Assembly: GCA_949300385.1 (NCBI GenBank)
Contig: CASGDZ010000004.1
Span: forward strand, 1-64,000
Length of the DNA stretch: 64,000 nucleotides
Source: an uncultured Christensenella sp.
Lineage (GTDB): Bacteria > Bacillota > Clostridia > Christensenellales > UBA1242
Direction: 5' to 3'
Shown: positions 1 through 7,871 of the stretch, piece after piece
How positions within the stretch are numbered: position 1 is the first letter of the stretch
Layout: each line of letters starts with the position of its first letter
Program-made: the position numbers and the translations under genes
The notes under the pieces: generated by a model
What the model saw: only the letters and a program-made list of their open reading frames with translations
Databases searched by the model: none
Told to the model about the DNA's origin: nothing

Positions 1-105
1 CGACTAAAAGAAGAAAATCAATATTACAAGGCTGAGATTGAATACTTAAAAAAATTAGATGCCTTAGTTCGTGCGGAAGAGCAAAAGAAAAACAAAAAGC
101 ATTAG
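1..105 (+). CDS. IS3-family transposase OrfA, C-terminal end (partial)
   Basis: This is the last 34 codons of OrfA, open at the window edge and ending at the TAG at 103-105. The visible part is charged and helical (EENQYYKAEIEYLKKLDAL), matching the leucine-zipper-like C-terminus of OrfA, which lets the transposase multimerise. It ends in an A-rich stretch (KKNKKH) that overlaps OrfB in the -1 frame, the arrangement used for programmed frameshifting in this family. Confidence 0.75.
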   Translation, partial: RLKEENQYYKAEIEYLKKLDALVRAEEQKKNKKH

Positions 106-941
106 TTGTTTCTGAATTAAGGCAAAATTATCCGCTAAATATTCTTTTAGATATTTCGAAGTTATCAAGAAGCGCTTTCTACTATCATTTAAAACAATTT
201 AGCAATGTAGATAAGTATGAAATTGAAAAGAAAGAGATTTTAAAGATATTTGAGCAAAATAAAGGTAGATATGGTTATCGTAGAATACTAATAGATTTAA
301 GAAATTTAGGTTACAAAATCAATCACAAAACCGTGTTAAAACTAATGAAATATCTAAATATTCAAGGTAAACAAAGAAAAAGCAAATACAAGTCCTACAA
401 AGGCGAAGTTGGTAAAATTGCTCCCAATATTTTAAATAGAGATTTTGTAGCAAATGCTCCATTTCAAAAGTTAACAACAGATGTAACAGAATTTGCTGTA
501 TGTGATGAGAAAGTTTATCTATCTCCAATTCTAGATATGTATAACAATGAGATAATTTCTTATTCAATTTCAACCAGTCCTAATTTTAATCAAACAAGAG
601 AAATGCTAAATGGATTGATACATAAACTACCAACCAATGTTCACCCCATACTACATTCAGACCAAGGCTGGCAATATCAAATGAAAGAATACCAAAGAAT
701 ATTAAAAGAGAATAATATACAACAAAGTATGTCAAGAAAAGGAAATTGTTTAGATAATAGCGTAATGGAAAATTTCTTTGGAAGACTTAAAATAGAAATG
801 TTTTATGGAGAAAAATTAGAAAGTGTTAACACTTTCATTGACAAATTAAAAGAATATATATATTATTACAATAACGAGAGAATAAACTTAAGATTAAAAA
901 TGAGTCCGGTAAAATACCGAACTCAAAATCAAATTATTTAA
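99..941 (+). CDS. IS3-family transposase OrfB (DDE integrase), read by -1 frameshift
   Basis: OrfB supplies the catalytic integrase part of the OrfAB transposase. The frame is open from about 42 and has no start codon near the OrfA overlap. It is most simply reached by a -1 shift on the A-rich run CAAAAAG at 93-99. The N-terminal part has the HTH_21-like region, including NKGRYGYRRI. The rve catalytic core has the first D in TTDVTEF, the second in LHSDQGWQY and the E in NSVMENFFGRLK. The C-terminal YYNNERI and MSPVKYR motifs are typical of IS150-type OrfB. An internal ATG at 333 would give a truncated product lacking the HTH region and is probably not the start. Confidence 0.88.
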   Translation, partial: ALVVSELRQNYPLNILLDISKLSRSAFYYHLKQFSNVDKYEIEKKEILKIFEQNKGRYGYRRILIDLRNLGYKINHKTVLKLMKYLNIQGKQRKSKYKSYKGEVGKIAPNILNRDFVANAPFQKLTTDVTEFAVCDEKVYLSPILDMYNNEIISYSISTSPNFNQTREMLNGLIHKLPTNVHPILHSDQGWQYQMKEYQRILKENNIQQSMSRKGNCLDNSVMENFFGRLKIEMFYGEKLESVNTFIDKLKEYIYYYNNERINLRLKMSPVKYRTQNQII

Positions 942-950
942 TTAAATTTT

Positions 951-975
951 TGTCCAACTTTTGGGGTGCACCCCA
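951..975 (+). repeat. Right terminal inverted repeat of the IS3-family element
   Basis: The segment starts TGTCCAACTTTTGGGGTGCA and ends in CCCCA. It matches the usual IS150-group right end, where TGTCCAACTTTTGGGGTGCA is followed by a few bases and a terminal CA. It contains a 12-base palindrome (GGGGTGCACCCC, 963-974). The matching left repeat is not in the window, so the boundary is by pattern only. Confidence 0.65.
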
Positions 976-1006
976 AATTCTCAGTCTTTTTTATTCAATT
1001 TTTTCA

Positions 1007-1143
1007 AAAATTTTTAGACAATTTTTTAGACAGTGGCAATTTTTAAGTAAAATTTGATGTTTTTATGTAATGTGAAATATTAAAATTTTACAAGCAAAAA
1101 TGACATTCTTTAGACACTTTTTACAAAATTTTTAGACAATTTT
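1007..1143 (+). repeat. Direct repeats around TTTAGACA beside the IS
   Basis: A 19-base sequence (AAAATTTTTAGACAATTTT) occurs exactly at 1007-1025 and 1125-1143. The octamer TTTAGACA occurs four times, at 1013, 1025, 1109 and 1131. Each long copy is followed by a version of TTTTAAGTAAAA. No ORF covers this stretch. It may be the remnant of an older insertion or a small duplication; no function can be read. Confidence 0.6.
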
Positions 1144-1172
1144 AAGTAAAAATTAGTTATGTAAAAATAAGA

Positions 1173-1197
1173 AAATCCCTTATAAAATAAGGGATTT
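1173..1197 (-). terminator. Intrinsic terminator of tRNA-Lys unit
   Basis: An 11-bp perfect stem (AAATCCCTTAT with ATAAGGGATTT, 3-base loop) lies four bases after the tRNA-Lys 3' end. A T-rich tract follows on the minus strand. Confidence 0.85.
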
Positions 1198-1200
1198 GAG

Positions 1201-1277
1201 TGGTGGACCAGCAGGGACTCGAACCCTGGACCCATTGATTAAGAGTCAATTGCTCTACCAACTGAGCTACTGGTCCA
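1201..1277 (-). tRNA. tRNA-Lys (anticodon CUU)
   Basis: On the minus strand the gene starts TGGACCAG and ends TGGTCCA plus an encoded CCA. The acceptor stem is a perfect 7 bp. The D-arm contains AGCTCAGTTGGTAGAGC, the anticodon loop is CTCTTAA (CUU), and the T-arm contains GGTTCGAGTCC. Its own terminator follows immediately and a strong promoter lies at 1473-1501, upstream of the broken copy. The two units are therefore probably cotranscribed. Confidence 0.95.
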
Positions 1278-1300
1278 TATTTATAGTTTTATGTCTTTTC

Positions 1301-1350
1301 GGACCCTTCGATTAAGAGTCAGTTGCTCTACCAACTGAGCTAAGAGTCCA
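1301..1350 (-). pseudogene. Truncated tRNA-Lys (CUU) remnant
   Basis: The 5' part of a second tRNA-Lys gene starts TGGACTCTTAGCTCAGTTGG and carries the same CTCTTAA anticodon loop. It breaks off after GGGTCC: the variable region, T-arm and 3' acceptor strand are missing. The anticodon stem also has two unpaired positions. It lies between the promoter at 1473-1501 and the intact tRNA-Lys, so it is probably transcribed as leader. It is most simply a decayed tandem duplicate. Confidence 0.8.
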
Positions 1351-1472
1351 TGTCGTCAATTTATCCTACTTTTATAATTTAAAATTAACTAAATGTTTAT
1401 AATAAGTTGAATAGTTATTTTATTATCTAAATTATAATTACTAACTATCTGAACAATCTAATTGACTTCTAT

Positions 1473-1501
1473 ATTTTAGCAAAAAGACGAATGTCTGTCA
1501 A
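1473..1501 (-). promoter_or_regulatory. SigA-type promoter for the tRNA-Lys unit
   Basis: On the minus strand there is TTGACA, 17 bases, then TAAAAT. It is the only strong promoter seen upstream of the tRNA-Lys pair, about 120 bases before the broken copy. The rest of the gene-free stretch 1351-1680 is AT-rich, with no ORF or RNA seen apart from this and the hairpin at 1571-1595. Confidence 0.75.
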
Positions 1502-1570
1502 TACTTTTTGAATATTTATTAAAAAAATGTCAAAATTTAATACCCCCGTCATTATTAAAAATTAAAAAAC

Positions 1571-1595
1571 GGCAGTTTCAATTGTAAATACTGCC
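1571..1595 (-). terminator. Terminator downstream of cardiolipin synthase gene
   Basis: A GGCAGT/ACTGCC hairpin with A-rich and T-rich flanks could work in both directions. It lies 85 bases beyond the end of the minus-strand gene at 1680 and most likely ends that transcript. Confidence 0.7.
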
Positions 1596-1679
1596 ATTTT
1601 TATTTTCTTAGTTAATTTATTGAAATAATAATCCAACCGAAACAATATTTGATAATATTAATGAAAAATTGTATTAATA

Positions 1680-3233
1680 TTAAAGCATTGGCGTAAACAA
1701 TTTTAAGATAGCGCATATCATTCTAATAAGAGCATTTTGTTTGAAATTCTTCATATTTTTGCTATTGCTAAACATACGCTCAAAATCTCTTTTCATATCC
1801 ATTAAACTATCTGTGTTGTACATTAAAACTCCGCATTCATAATGATGCAGTAGACTTCTATAATCAAAATTTATTGTACCAAGAACAGCAAGCATATCAT
1901 CACACAATACTTGTTTTGAATGTACAAAACCTTTAGAAAATTCAAAAATTTTTACACCACTAGCCTGCAAAGTTTTATAACTAAATCGCGTAATAGCAAA
2001 TATTATTTTTTTGTCTGGTATATGTGGAGTAATAATTCTAACATCTACTCCACGTTTACTAGCAGTGCATAGAGCATTAGTAAGTTTATTGTCGATAATC
2101 AAATATGGGGTCGTAATCCAAACATATCTTTCTGCTTGATTTATCATATTAAGGTACACATTTTCTGAAATATAGGCGGGGTAAGCATAACTTGGACCAT
2201 CTCCAAACGGGCAAACTAACCCTTTTCCCTCTGTTTTAATGCTTGCATAATCTGGGAGTAAATTTGCAATATTTTCAACTAATTGTGCCTGCCCATCATA
2301 AATGTGTAAGAACATGAACAAGAGCGATTGAACACCTTCACCCCTAAGTTTAAGTCCTGTATCTTTCCAATATCCAAACTTTTGTTTAATATTAACATAT
2401 TCATCTGCAATATTCAATCCGCTAATAAATCCAACTTTCCCATCAACAACTGTAATTTTTCTATGATCCCTATTATTGTGGAAAGCAGATAGAATTGGTA
2501 CAAACGAATTAAATCGCACGCATTTTATGCCTTGTTTATTTAATTTTTTTGTGTAATTGCTCGGAAGTTTTCGTATAGTTCCCATATCATCGTAAATAAG
2601 GCGGACTTCAACCCCTTCTTTAACTTTATCTAACAAAATATTCAGTATTTTATTCCACATTTCACCGCGTTCAATGATAAAATACTCCATGAATATATAT
2701 TTCTCAGCGCCATTTAACTCTTTTATTAATTCTTCAAAAAATATTTCACCTGTTTTCAAATATTTTGTGTCAGTATTTGAATATGTTTTCATATTTGAGA
2801 TGTTGTATAAATATTCAAATTGCCCATAATATTTGCCTAAAATTTCCTTTAATTTCTTATCTTCAAAATCGTATTTTACTTGATATTTTACTATATTTTC
2901 TTTCGCTTTTTCGTAATATTTTTTATATTTTACAGGCGGACTATGGCGAACAAAAATAAGGTATATTACAAGCCCAAAGATTGGAAATATTAAAACAACA
3001 ATCGCCCATGTTAATTTACCTTCTACAATCATGTTGCAATTGATCAAGTATATTAACAAAATCAATGCAAAAATATTTATTGTAATCTCTACCCAACTAT
3101 ACACCTTTCCAAATATATCGGGGTAAAAGTAACTAAGCATGAAAGGAAGACAAATAGAAAAAGCGATTTGCAGAATCAATGCAACTGCAACTAAAGTAAA
3201 TCTATTAAAAATTAATTTTAATAATCGCTTCAT
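1680..3233 (-). CDS. cls: Cardiolipin synthase (phospholipase D superfamily)
   Basis: The protein joins two phosphatidylglycerol molecules to make cardiolipin and glycerol at the cytoplasmic membrane. At 517 residues it has the usual length for Bacillota Cls. Two or more hydrophobic helices at the N-terminus (about residues 10-35 and 45-95) carry the typical PLDc_N membrane segment. Two HKD catalytic motifs follow: HNNRDHRKITVVDG near residue 250 and VHSKQVLCDD near residue 438, the latter followed by LGTINFDYRS. No clear Shine-Dalgarno site precedes the ATG. It is separated from its neighbours by terminators or gaps and looks monocistronic. The family call is secure; the exact substrate is inferred from it. 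Confidence 0.93.
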   Translation of the reverse strand: MKRLLKLIFNRFTLVAVALILQIAFSICLPFMLSYFYPDIFGKVYSWVEITINIFALILLIYLINCNMIVEGKLTWAIVVLIFPIFGLVIYLIFVRHSPPVKYKKYYEKAKENIVKYQVKYDFEDKKLKEILGKYYGQFEYLYNISNMKTYSNTDTKYLKTGEIFFEELIKELNGAEKYIFMEYFIIERGEMWNKILNILLDKVKEGVEVRLIYDDMGTIRKLPSNYTKKLNKQGIKCVRFNSFVPILSAFHNNRDHRKITVVDGKVGFISGLNIADEYVNIKQKFGYWKDTGLKLRGEGVQSLLFMFLHIYDGQAQLVENIANLLPDYASIKTEGKGLVCPFGDGPSYAYPAYISENVYLNMINQAERYVWITTPYLIIDNKLTNALCTASKRGVDVRIITPHIPDKKIIFAITRFSYKTLQASGVKIFEFSKGFVHSKQVLCDDMLAVLGTINFDYRSLLHHYECGVLMYNTDSLMDMKRDFERMFSNSKNMKNFKQNALIRMICAILKLFTPML

Positions 3234-3302
3234 TTGTTATTCTAATAATTTATGTAATTTCAATTGAAAATATCAAATAATTATTTACTAATACAAGAAG
3301 TT

Positions 3303-4142
3303 CTAAATATCTACTTTGTATTTAAAATAATAGTCTTTCAATATACCTTTATAATCATCTTTCCATGGTTTGTTTCTACCAAGATAATGAATAATTTTGT
3401 TGTTATTTTCAACCCAATCAAGATTAATTCTGTGTTTTGGCCTGCGCATGTTGTAAAATGTAATATATCTATCACTAAGATTGTAAATCTTTGGATCAAT
3501 TAGACGCACTCTATCGCCAAAAAATTTAAAAATCACATCTTGATCATACAAACACATTCTCCAACCATTTCTTCTAATGAATTTAAAAATTTCGTTCATG
3601 TCGATCAGTGTCCTTAATTCTTTTATATTCATCATCATGACACCTGTGTTGATATAAAAATGATTTTTATCTACAGTTAATCGAATACGATTAAACCATT
3701 GCATGAATGATCGAATTTGCGTGCACGCAATAAATAAATTACCTTCAAAATTCATGTTGTATAATTCGTCAATGTTATTATGTACAATCAAATCACTATC
3801 AAGATACAATATCCTATCAACACTTTCTGGAAGCATAACAGGCGCAAAAATTCGATAATAAATTTCATACGGATAACGCTTCACAGTTGGCGCCCCTTTA
3901 AACAATGAATTATCCATCTCTATATATATAGGGTTGATATTCGCTCTAACTTTTGATAAAATTAACGCTTTATCTTCATCAGTCAAATTGCTATGCATAA
4001 CATAGACATCAAACATACTTTCTTTGTTGTTTAGCGACAACGAATTTATCATTGTCAAAAAATGACAAATGTATCCTTTATTTATATTTACTAAAATATT
4101 TTTTTTTAGATTTTTATCGATTATAGTAAAATCTTCTCCCAT
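3303..4142 (-). CDS. Family 8 glycosyltransferase (LgtC/GspA-like)
   Basis: This is a probable retaining glycosyltransferase that adds a hexose from a nucleotide sugar to a surface glycan. The 279 residues match the GT8 fold. The start has the usual layout for the family (an ICHFLTMINSL segment, then DVYVMHSNLTDED). The pattern YRIFAPVMLPESVDRILYLD leads into the metal-binding DxD motif (LDSDLIVH, near residue 113). Late motifs include NTGVMMMN and YDQDVIF, typical of GT8. The ATG at 4142 has an AGGAG site. No membrane segment is seen, so it is cytoplasmic or peripheral. Donor and acceptor cannot be read from the sequence. Confidence 0.88.
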   Translation of the reverse strand: MGEDFTIIDKNLKKNILVNINKGYICHFLTMINSLSLNNKESMFDVYVMHSNLTDEDKALILSKVRANINPIYIEMDNSLFKGAPTVKRYPYEIYYRIFAPVMLPESVDRILYLDSDLIVHNNIDELYNMNFEGNLFIACTQIRSFMQWFNRIRLTVDKNHFYINTGVMMMNIKELRTLIDMNEIFKFIRRNGWRMCLYDQDVIFKFFGDRVRLIDPKIYNLSDRYITFYNMRRPKHRINLDWVENNNKIIHYLGRNKPWKDDYKGILKDYYFKYKVDI

Positions 4143-4255
4143 ATTATCTCCTAAACAAAAAATTTTATAAAATTTTCAATTTAATATGATTGTACGAAAA
4201 ATAATGGTCTAAGTCAAGTGATATAATATTTTTGCAAATATTATCATTATTTTTG

Positions 4256-4283
4256 TTGCAAAATTTAAACGATGTGATATAAT
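4256..4283 (+). promoter_or_regulatory. Promoter of tRNA-Gln
   Basis: TTGCAA at 4256 and TATAAT at 4278 are 16 bases apart. The tRNA begins 15 bases after the -10 box. Confidence 0.7.
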
Positions 4284-4298
4284 AAACATATTAATCAA

Positions 4299-4373
4299 TG
4301 GGGTATCGCCAAGCGGTAAGGCACTGGTCTCTGAATCCAGCATTCGGTAGTTCGAATCTACCTACCCCAGCCA
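4299..4373 (+). tRNA. tRNA-Gln (anticodon CUG)
   Basis: The acceptor stem pairs TGGGGTA with TACCCCA, and GCCA is encoded at the 3' end. The anticodon loop is CTCTGAA (CUG) and the T-arm contains GTTCGAATC. It lies between the glycosyltransferase and the phage-derived locus. tRNA 3' ends are common phage attachment sites, but no second copy of this 3' end was seen on the far side of the locus. Confidence 0.95.
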
Positions 4374-4504
4374 ACCTGTTATTTTAATATTTATTGATAA
4401 AAATAAAATTAAATTTAAATTTTAAAGATTTATATAATGTTGTAAATCTAAATATCAATTTTATAATTAAAGATAAAGAAATATTCATTCTGGATATAAA
4501 AAAA

Positions 4505-4523
4505 TGCTAGCAAAACGCTAGCA
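4505..4523 (-). terminator. Terminator at the end of the phage-derived operon
   Basis: The hairpin TGCTAGC/GCTAGCA has T-rich tracts on both sides. It begins five bases past the holin stop and closes the minus-strand operon that runs from the terminase. Confidence 0.85.
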
Positions 4524-4527
4524 CTTT

Positions 4528-5229
4528 TTAATTTGCTATATTGTGATAAGTCTGAACTTCAACTTTATTAGTTACATTTTCAGTTGTTATATTATCAACT
4601 TTATTTTCAATACTAGCAACATCTTCATTTTGGATAATACCGTCATTATCTACAATAGAACTACCATTATCGCTTATGTCGTTTTCAATTGCAACTTTTA
4701 TATTCCCTTCCGTATTATTTGCAGATTCTATTTCAATTGATTCTGCTTGTATAATATTTTTGCTTAATTCATCAATCTTATCCAACAAATCCGATTTTAT
4801 TTTTTCTATAAGAACTTCGAAATCATTTTTACCAGTGTCAGTATTAGTCTCATTTTCCGAGTCAATGGGAATAATATTTTCATTCTTATTGTCCATCGAC
4901 TCATCATGTGTATTCTCGTTTGAAACATTTACTGAATTTTCTAAAGTATTAGATTCAGATAAAACTAGTTCATTATTAGCATCATTATTTATTTCAGTAG
5001 TTGCTACTTCACCGCTATTTTCGCACGAACTATTTAAAGTTGTTTCACTAGCTGATTTTGTAGGATCGCTTATTATACCTATAACGACAAGCAACCCTAA
5101 AACAGCTGTCGCAATTTCATTAACATAAGCAAGATCAAATTGAAAATCAAAAGCCTGAAAGATCAGTAAAACTGCGCTGACAATAGATATCCAAAAGTTA
5201 TAATTTGTTAGTCTATTTTTCCATTTCAT
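4528..5229 (-). CDS. Phage holin (phi-LC3-like) with long acidic C-terminal tail
   Basis: Holins form the timed membrane lesion that lets a phage lysin reach the wall. Residues 1-60 fit the phi-LC3 holin family: NYNFWISIVSAVLLIFQ gives one membrane helix, a second hydrophobic stretch runs about 38-53, and GIISDPTKSASE ends the domain, a family hallmark. The remaining 170 or so residues are a low-complexity tail rich in Asn, Glu, Asp and Ser, absent from typical holins of 80-100 residues. The ATG overlaps the stop of the preceding gene (ATGA), so translation is coupled. No lysin gene is adjacent, which is odd for a working lysis module. Confidence 0.75.
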   Translation of the reverse strand: MKWKNRLTNYNFWISIVSAVLLIFQAFDFQFDLAYVNEIATAVLGLLVVIGIISDPTKSASETTLNSSCENSGEVATTEINNDANNELVLSESNTLENSVNVSNENTHDESMDNKNENIIPIDSENETNTDTGKNDFEVLIEKIKSDLLDKIDELSKNIIQAESIEIESANNTEGNIKVAIENDISDNGSSIVDNDGIIQNEDVASIENKVDNITTENVTNKVEVQTYHNIAN

Positions 5230-5477
5230 TTTAACTCCTTTACATTTTTAAAACTATCTAATATTAAAAATTCTTTAAAGGATTGCAAATATTGAAAATA
5301 TAGATTAAATGATTTTATTAATTTTGTATCAATATATTTTTTATTAAATTTATAGAAAATTTTATTATTTTTTATAAAAATTTTTAATTTTTTTTGAATT
5401 TTTAATGATTTTCTATTTATTTTTATAATATTTTTAAAATTTTTTAAATTTTTTAAATTTTTTATTTTAATATTCAT
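5226..5477 (-). CDS. Lysine-rich 83-residue protein of the phage operon, function unknown
   Basis: I do not recognise this protein. It is very rich in Lys, Asn, Ile and Phe (KNLKNLKNFKNIIKI near the start). In AT-rich DNA such composition can arise by chance. Its position argues that it is translated: it overlaps the end of the gene before it by 11 bases and its TGA overlaps the holin ATG (ATGA). It has no signal peptide or clear membrane helix. It could be a small DNA- or membrane-binding virion protein, or a non-coding spacer that happens to be open. Confidence 0.45.
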   Translation of the reverse strand: MNIKIKNLKNLKNFKNIIKINRKSLKIQKKLKIFIKNNKIFYKFNKKYIDTKLIKSFNLYFQYLQSFKEFLILDSFKNVKELK

Positions 5478-6894
5478 AATATTCTAGTGTTGCTTTATCA
5501 ACTCTGGCACTTGTATTTGAAGATGATATTTCTAATTTTATTTGTTTTGATATAAGTTTAAAATTAAATTCATTCATACCTGTTTGATATGTAGTAAATG
5601 ATATACTGCTATCATCTAGCATGAGATTAAATTTTACACCTTCGTCTGCAATAATATTAAGTTTTGTAAACATCTTATTATTAAAACTATCGACCAAATT
5701 TTGACTAGACCAATATTTCGGCAATGGATCAGAAAGAAATATACTCTCATCAGTCGATATCTCACCAATTTTTGCAGAATTCTCTCCATTAAAAACAACT
5801 AATAGTTTTTCAAAAGCTTCACACTTTGCAGGACAAAAACTTACAACATCTACCCCTCTTAAAATTTGGTACGAGCCATCTGTAATGTTTAGTATAACAA
5901 TTGTATTATTAATATAATCTCCGTTTTCGCATAATACGCTCTTATCGTCATTAAAGTTAAGCCTTAATGCCAAATAATAAATATCTCCTAGTGATGAAGC
6001 AAATGCACTATCATTATTTTGGATTAAATATTTTGATAAATCAATATCCAATTTTGTTACACGCGCGCCATTAAACGAATAGATTCCATCGATAGTCATA
6101 AATACGATTTCATTACCACATAAACAGACCGTATTTGGAAATATTCGCGTATTAGATACATACGCTTGACTGATTGTAAATTCTCCTTTTGTGTTTACAA
6201 TTTTTGTAATACCATAATCTCTAAATACATATATATCTTCGTCAAATGTGACTACTTTGCGCGCGTATCCAATATCATCTTCTAATGAGATATAACCTGA
6301 ATTTTCACTGATATTTCCAATATTTTCAAACTTCCAATCGCTAGCATACCAAATTTTATATGCCGGATCCATAATTGTACTAAAAATCATGCCGTCATTG
6401 TAACACATACTCGTGATATTAGGAACATTCTCTATTGTATATGGTACATAATTTGTACGCCAAACAACTAACTTCTCATCGCCAGATAACATAATATAAT
6501 CTGTATCATCTTTTTTACATTGCATTATAAAAGGTGTGGATTCAAATTGTATATTTGGCATAGCAAACATTATTTGCATACCACACAAAAACTGATGTAA
6601 ATACACCTTATATTCGTTACTACAAGTCAACAATCGATAATCGGTATTTTTATTATTTGGGAAATATTGTTTTGTAAATGCAAGCCCTGTAATTCCATCA
6701 AACAAATCTGCCATATCGAGTTGATATGTGTTTGTGTCACCTTTAAAGAGCGGAAAATCAGCCATTTTAACGCCAAATGAATTTTTTAAAGTTTCGCCTG
6801 GATTATAGTTATAAAATTTATCTGCACGCAATTGTCCTGAGTTAAAATCATTAAACTTATTTAAGTCTATTATTTTTTTAGTTTTCACTCCCAT
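5467..6894 (-). CDS. Phage structural protein, possible head-completion hub (beta-propeller-like)
   Basis: The 475-residue protein has no named motif I can assign with confidence. Repeated short beta-rich segments of the kind DIYVFRDYG, EIVFMTIDGIYSF and DIYYLALRL suggest a blade-like fold. It follows portal, scaffold, capsid and a connector-like gene, and its length is close to P22 gp10 (about 470 residues), the hub that plugs the connector in short-tailed phages. The assignment rests on position, size and fold impression, not on a sequence match. It overlaps the preceding gene by 10 bases. No frameshift or early stop is seen. Confidence 0.5.
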   Translation of the reverse strand: MGVKTKKIIDLNKFNDFNSGQLRADKFYNYNPGETLKNSFGVKMADFPLFKGDTNTYQLDMADLFDGITGLAFTKQYFPNNKNTDYRLLTCSNEYKVYLHQFLCGMQIMFAMPNIQFESTPFIMQCKKDDTDYIMLSGDEKLVVWRTNYVPYTIENVPNITSMCYNDGMIFSTIMDPAYKIWYASDWKFENIGNISENSGYISLEDDIGYARKVVTFDEDIYVFRDYGITKIVNTKGEFTISQAYVSNTRIFPNTVCLCGNEIVFMTIDGIYSFNGARVTKLDIDLSKYLIQNNDSAFASSLGDIYYLALRLNFNDDKSVLCENGDYINNTIVILNITDGSYQILRGVDVVSFCPAKCEAFEKLLVVFNGENSAKIGEISTDESIFLSDPLPKYWSSQNLVDSFNNKMFTKLNIIADEGVKFNLMLDDSSISFTTYQTGMNEFNFKLISKQIKLEISSSNTSARVDKATLEYYEY

Positions 6895-7445
6895 CTCCTT
6901 TGTGGCAAATTGAAAATACGAATATTTTTTAAATTCTCTGCCACATCAATATACCTATCGTGGAATTCATTAAATTCATCAAACAAACCGACTGCTAAAC
7001 AATAGTAAGCACACAATGAAAAGATTAGTGCATCTGGACTAAAATTTGATAGAAAATCAATATCTTCAAACATACTTTCAATAGACGGATAAGTGTAATA
7101 TTCGACCAAATAAGTACCATCGTTCTCCATAGTTAAATATCTGTTAATAATCTTATATTTTACTGCACTTCCATTTAGAAAAACATTATGCACGCGTATA
7201 AAATTCGTAAGTGAGGTTATCAAAAATTTTTTATCAATAGTTGTAACCTCTGTCTGTTGAACCATAGGTACATAATTCGTACAAAGTTCTTGCAATGAAA
7301 ATTTTATAAGGTTATATAGGCGTGCAATCTCTTCATTTTCAAGTGCACTAGACTCATTCTCTTCATTAGAGGTTTTCATTATTTCGTATGCGTTTTTTAA
7401 GCCAAGCAATTCTGCACTTTGCATCATTATATCAATAATCTTCAT
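6885..7445 (-). CDS. Phage head-tail connector/adaptor-like protein
   Basis: The 186-residue, mostly helical protein probably binds the portal ring. Its start (MKIIDIMMQSAELLGLKNAYE) and the late helix with YYCLAVGLFDEF resemble gp4/gp6-type adaptors, which also sit shortly downstream of the capsid gene. A central beta-rich part contains FLNGSAVKYKIINRYL. An SD-like AGGAG precedes the ATG. It overlaps the next gene by 10 bases. The role is inferred from position, size and secondary-structure impression; a remote-homology search would be decisive. Confidence 0.55.
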   Translation of the reverse strand: MKIIDIMMQSAELLGLKNAYEIMKTSNEENESSALENEEIARLYNLIKFSLQELCTNYVPMVQQTEVTTIDKKFLITSLTNFIRVHNVFLNGSAVKYKIINRYLTMENDGTYLVEYYTYPSIESMFEDIDFLSNFSPDALIFSLCAYYCLAVGLFDEFNEFHDRYIDVAENLKNIRIFNLPQRRWE

Positions 7446-7454
7446 ATATTCTCC

Positions 7455-7781
7455 TTAGTCTGACTTTAATTCGTCTTCGACCATTTCATTTAACTGAGTT
7501 TGCACGCTAGATTTATCCGCGCTTTCTCTCAATTTATTAAAGTTGTCAATCTCTTCCAAAATTCTTTCAATGTTCTCACTCTTAGTTTTTAATACATGAG
7601 TCAATGTTCGTTCATCTAAAAAATCGTATGGAATTAAAGTACAAAATGTACTATCTAATTGACTAGAATTATGAACTTCAAAATCACCCGTTAATGTATC
7701 GTAAACAATGTAATAATCTCTATCTATATTTTTTATTCGTTTTGATATTTCATATACATCATGAGTGATTTTGATTTTCAT
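7455..7781 (-). CDS. Small phage-operon protein of unknown function (108 residues)
   Basis: I do not recognise this protein. It is acidic and soluble, with a beta-rich first half (DRDYYIVYDTLTGDFEVH) and a charged helical second half. It stands between the major capsid gene and the connector-like gene, where many phages encode a head decoration or fibre-like protein. A GGAA-type ribosome site precedes the ATG. A hairpin (7808-7840) lies between it and the capsid gene, so it may be expressed at a lower level. Confidence 0.55.
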   Translation of the reverse strand: MKIKITHDVYEISKRIKNIDRDYYIVYDTLTGDFEVHNSSQLDSTFCTLIPYDFLDERTLTHVLKTKSENIERILEEIDNFNKLRESADKSSVQTQLNEMVEDELKSD

Positions 7782-7807
7782 ATAATTTCCTTTTAAAAAA
7801 TTTTAAA

Positions 7808-7840
7808 AATCATCCAAATATTTTGTAAATTTGGATGATT
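7808..7840 (-). terminator. Terminator or attenuator after the major capsid gene
   Basis: AATCATCCAAAT and ATTTGGATGATT form a perfect 12-bp stem followed on the minus strand by TTTAAAATTTTTT. It lies inside the operon, directly after the capsid gene. Partial termination here would give more capsid than connector transcript. Confidence 0.75.
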
Positions 7841-7871
7841 TTAGATAGTTTTTTATAAATTTTTATATTTT

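Larger units (their letters stand above)
1..975 (+). mobile_element. IS3-family (IS150-like) insertion sequence, left part outside window
   Basis: The end of orfA, a -1 frameshifted orfB and a right terminal repeat are visible. The right end at 951-975 has the usual IS150-type pattern, with TGTCCAACTTTTGGGG followed by a sequence ending in CA. The left end and target duplication lie outside the window. The element appears intact over the part seen: the DDE catalytic residues are present and no premature stop is seen. The subgroup assignment is from memory of the family. Confidence 0.85.
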
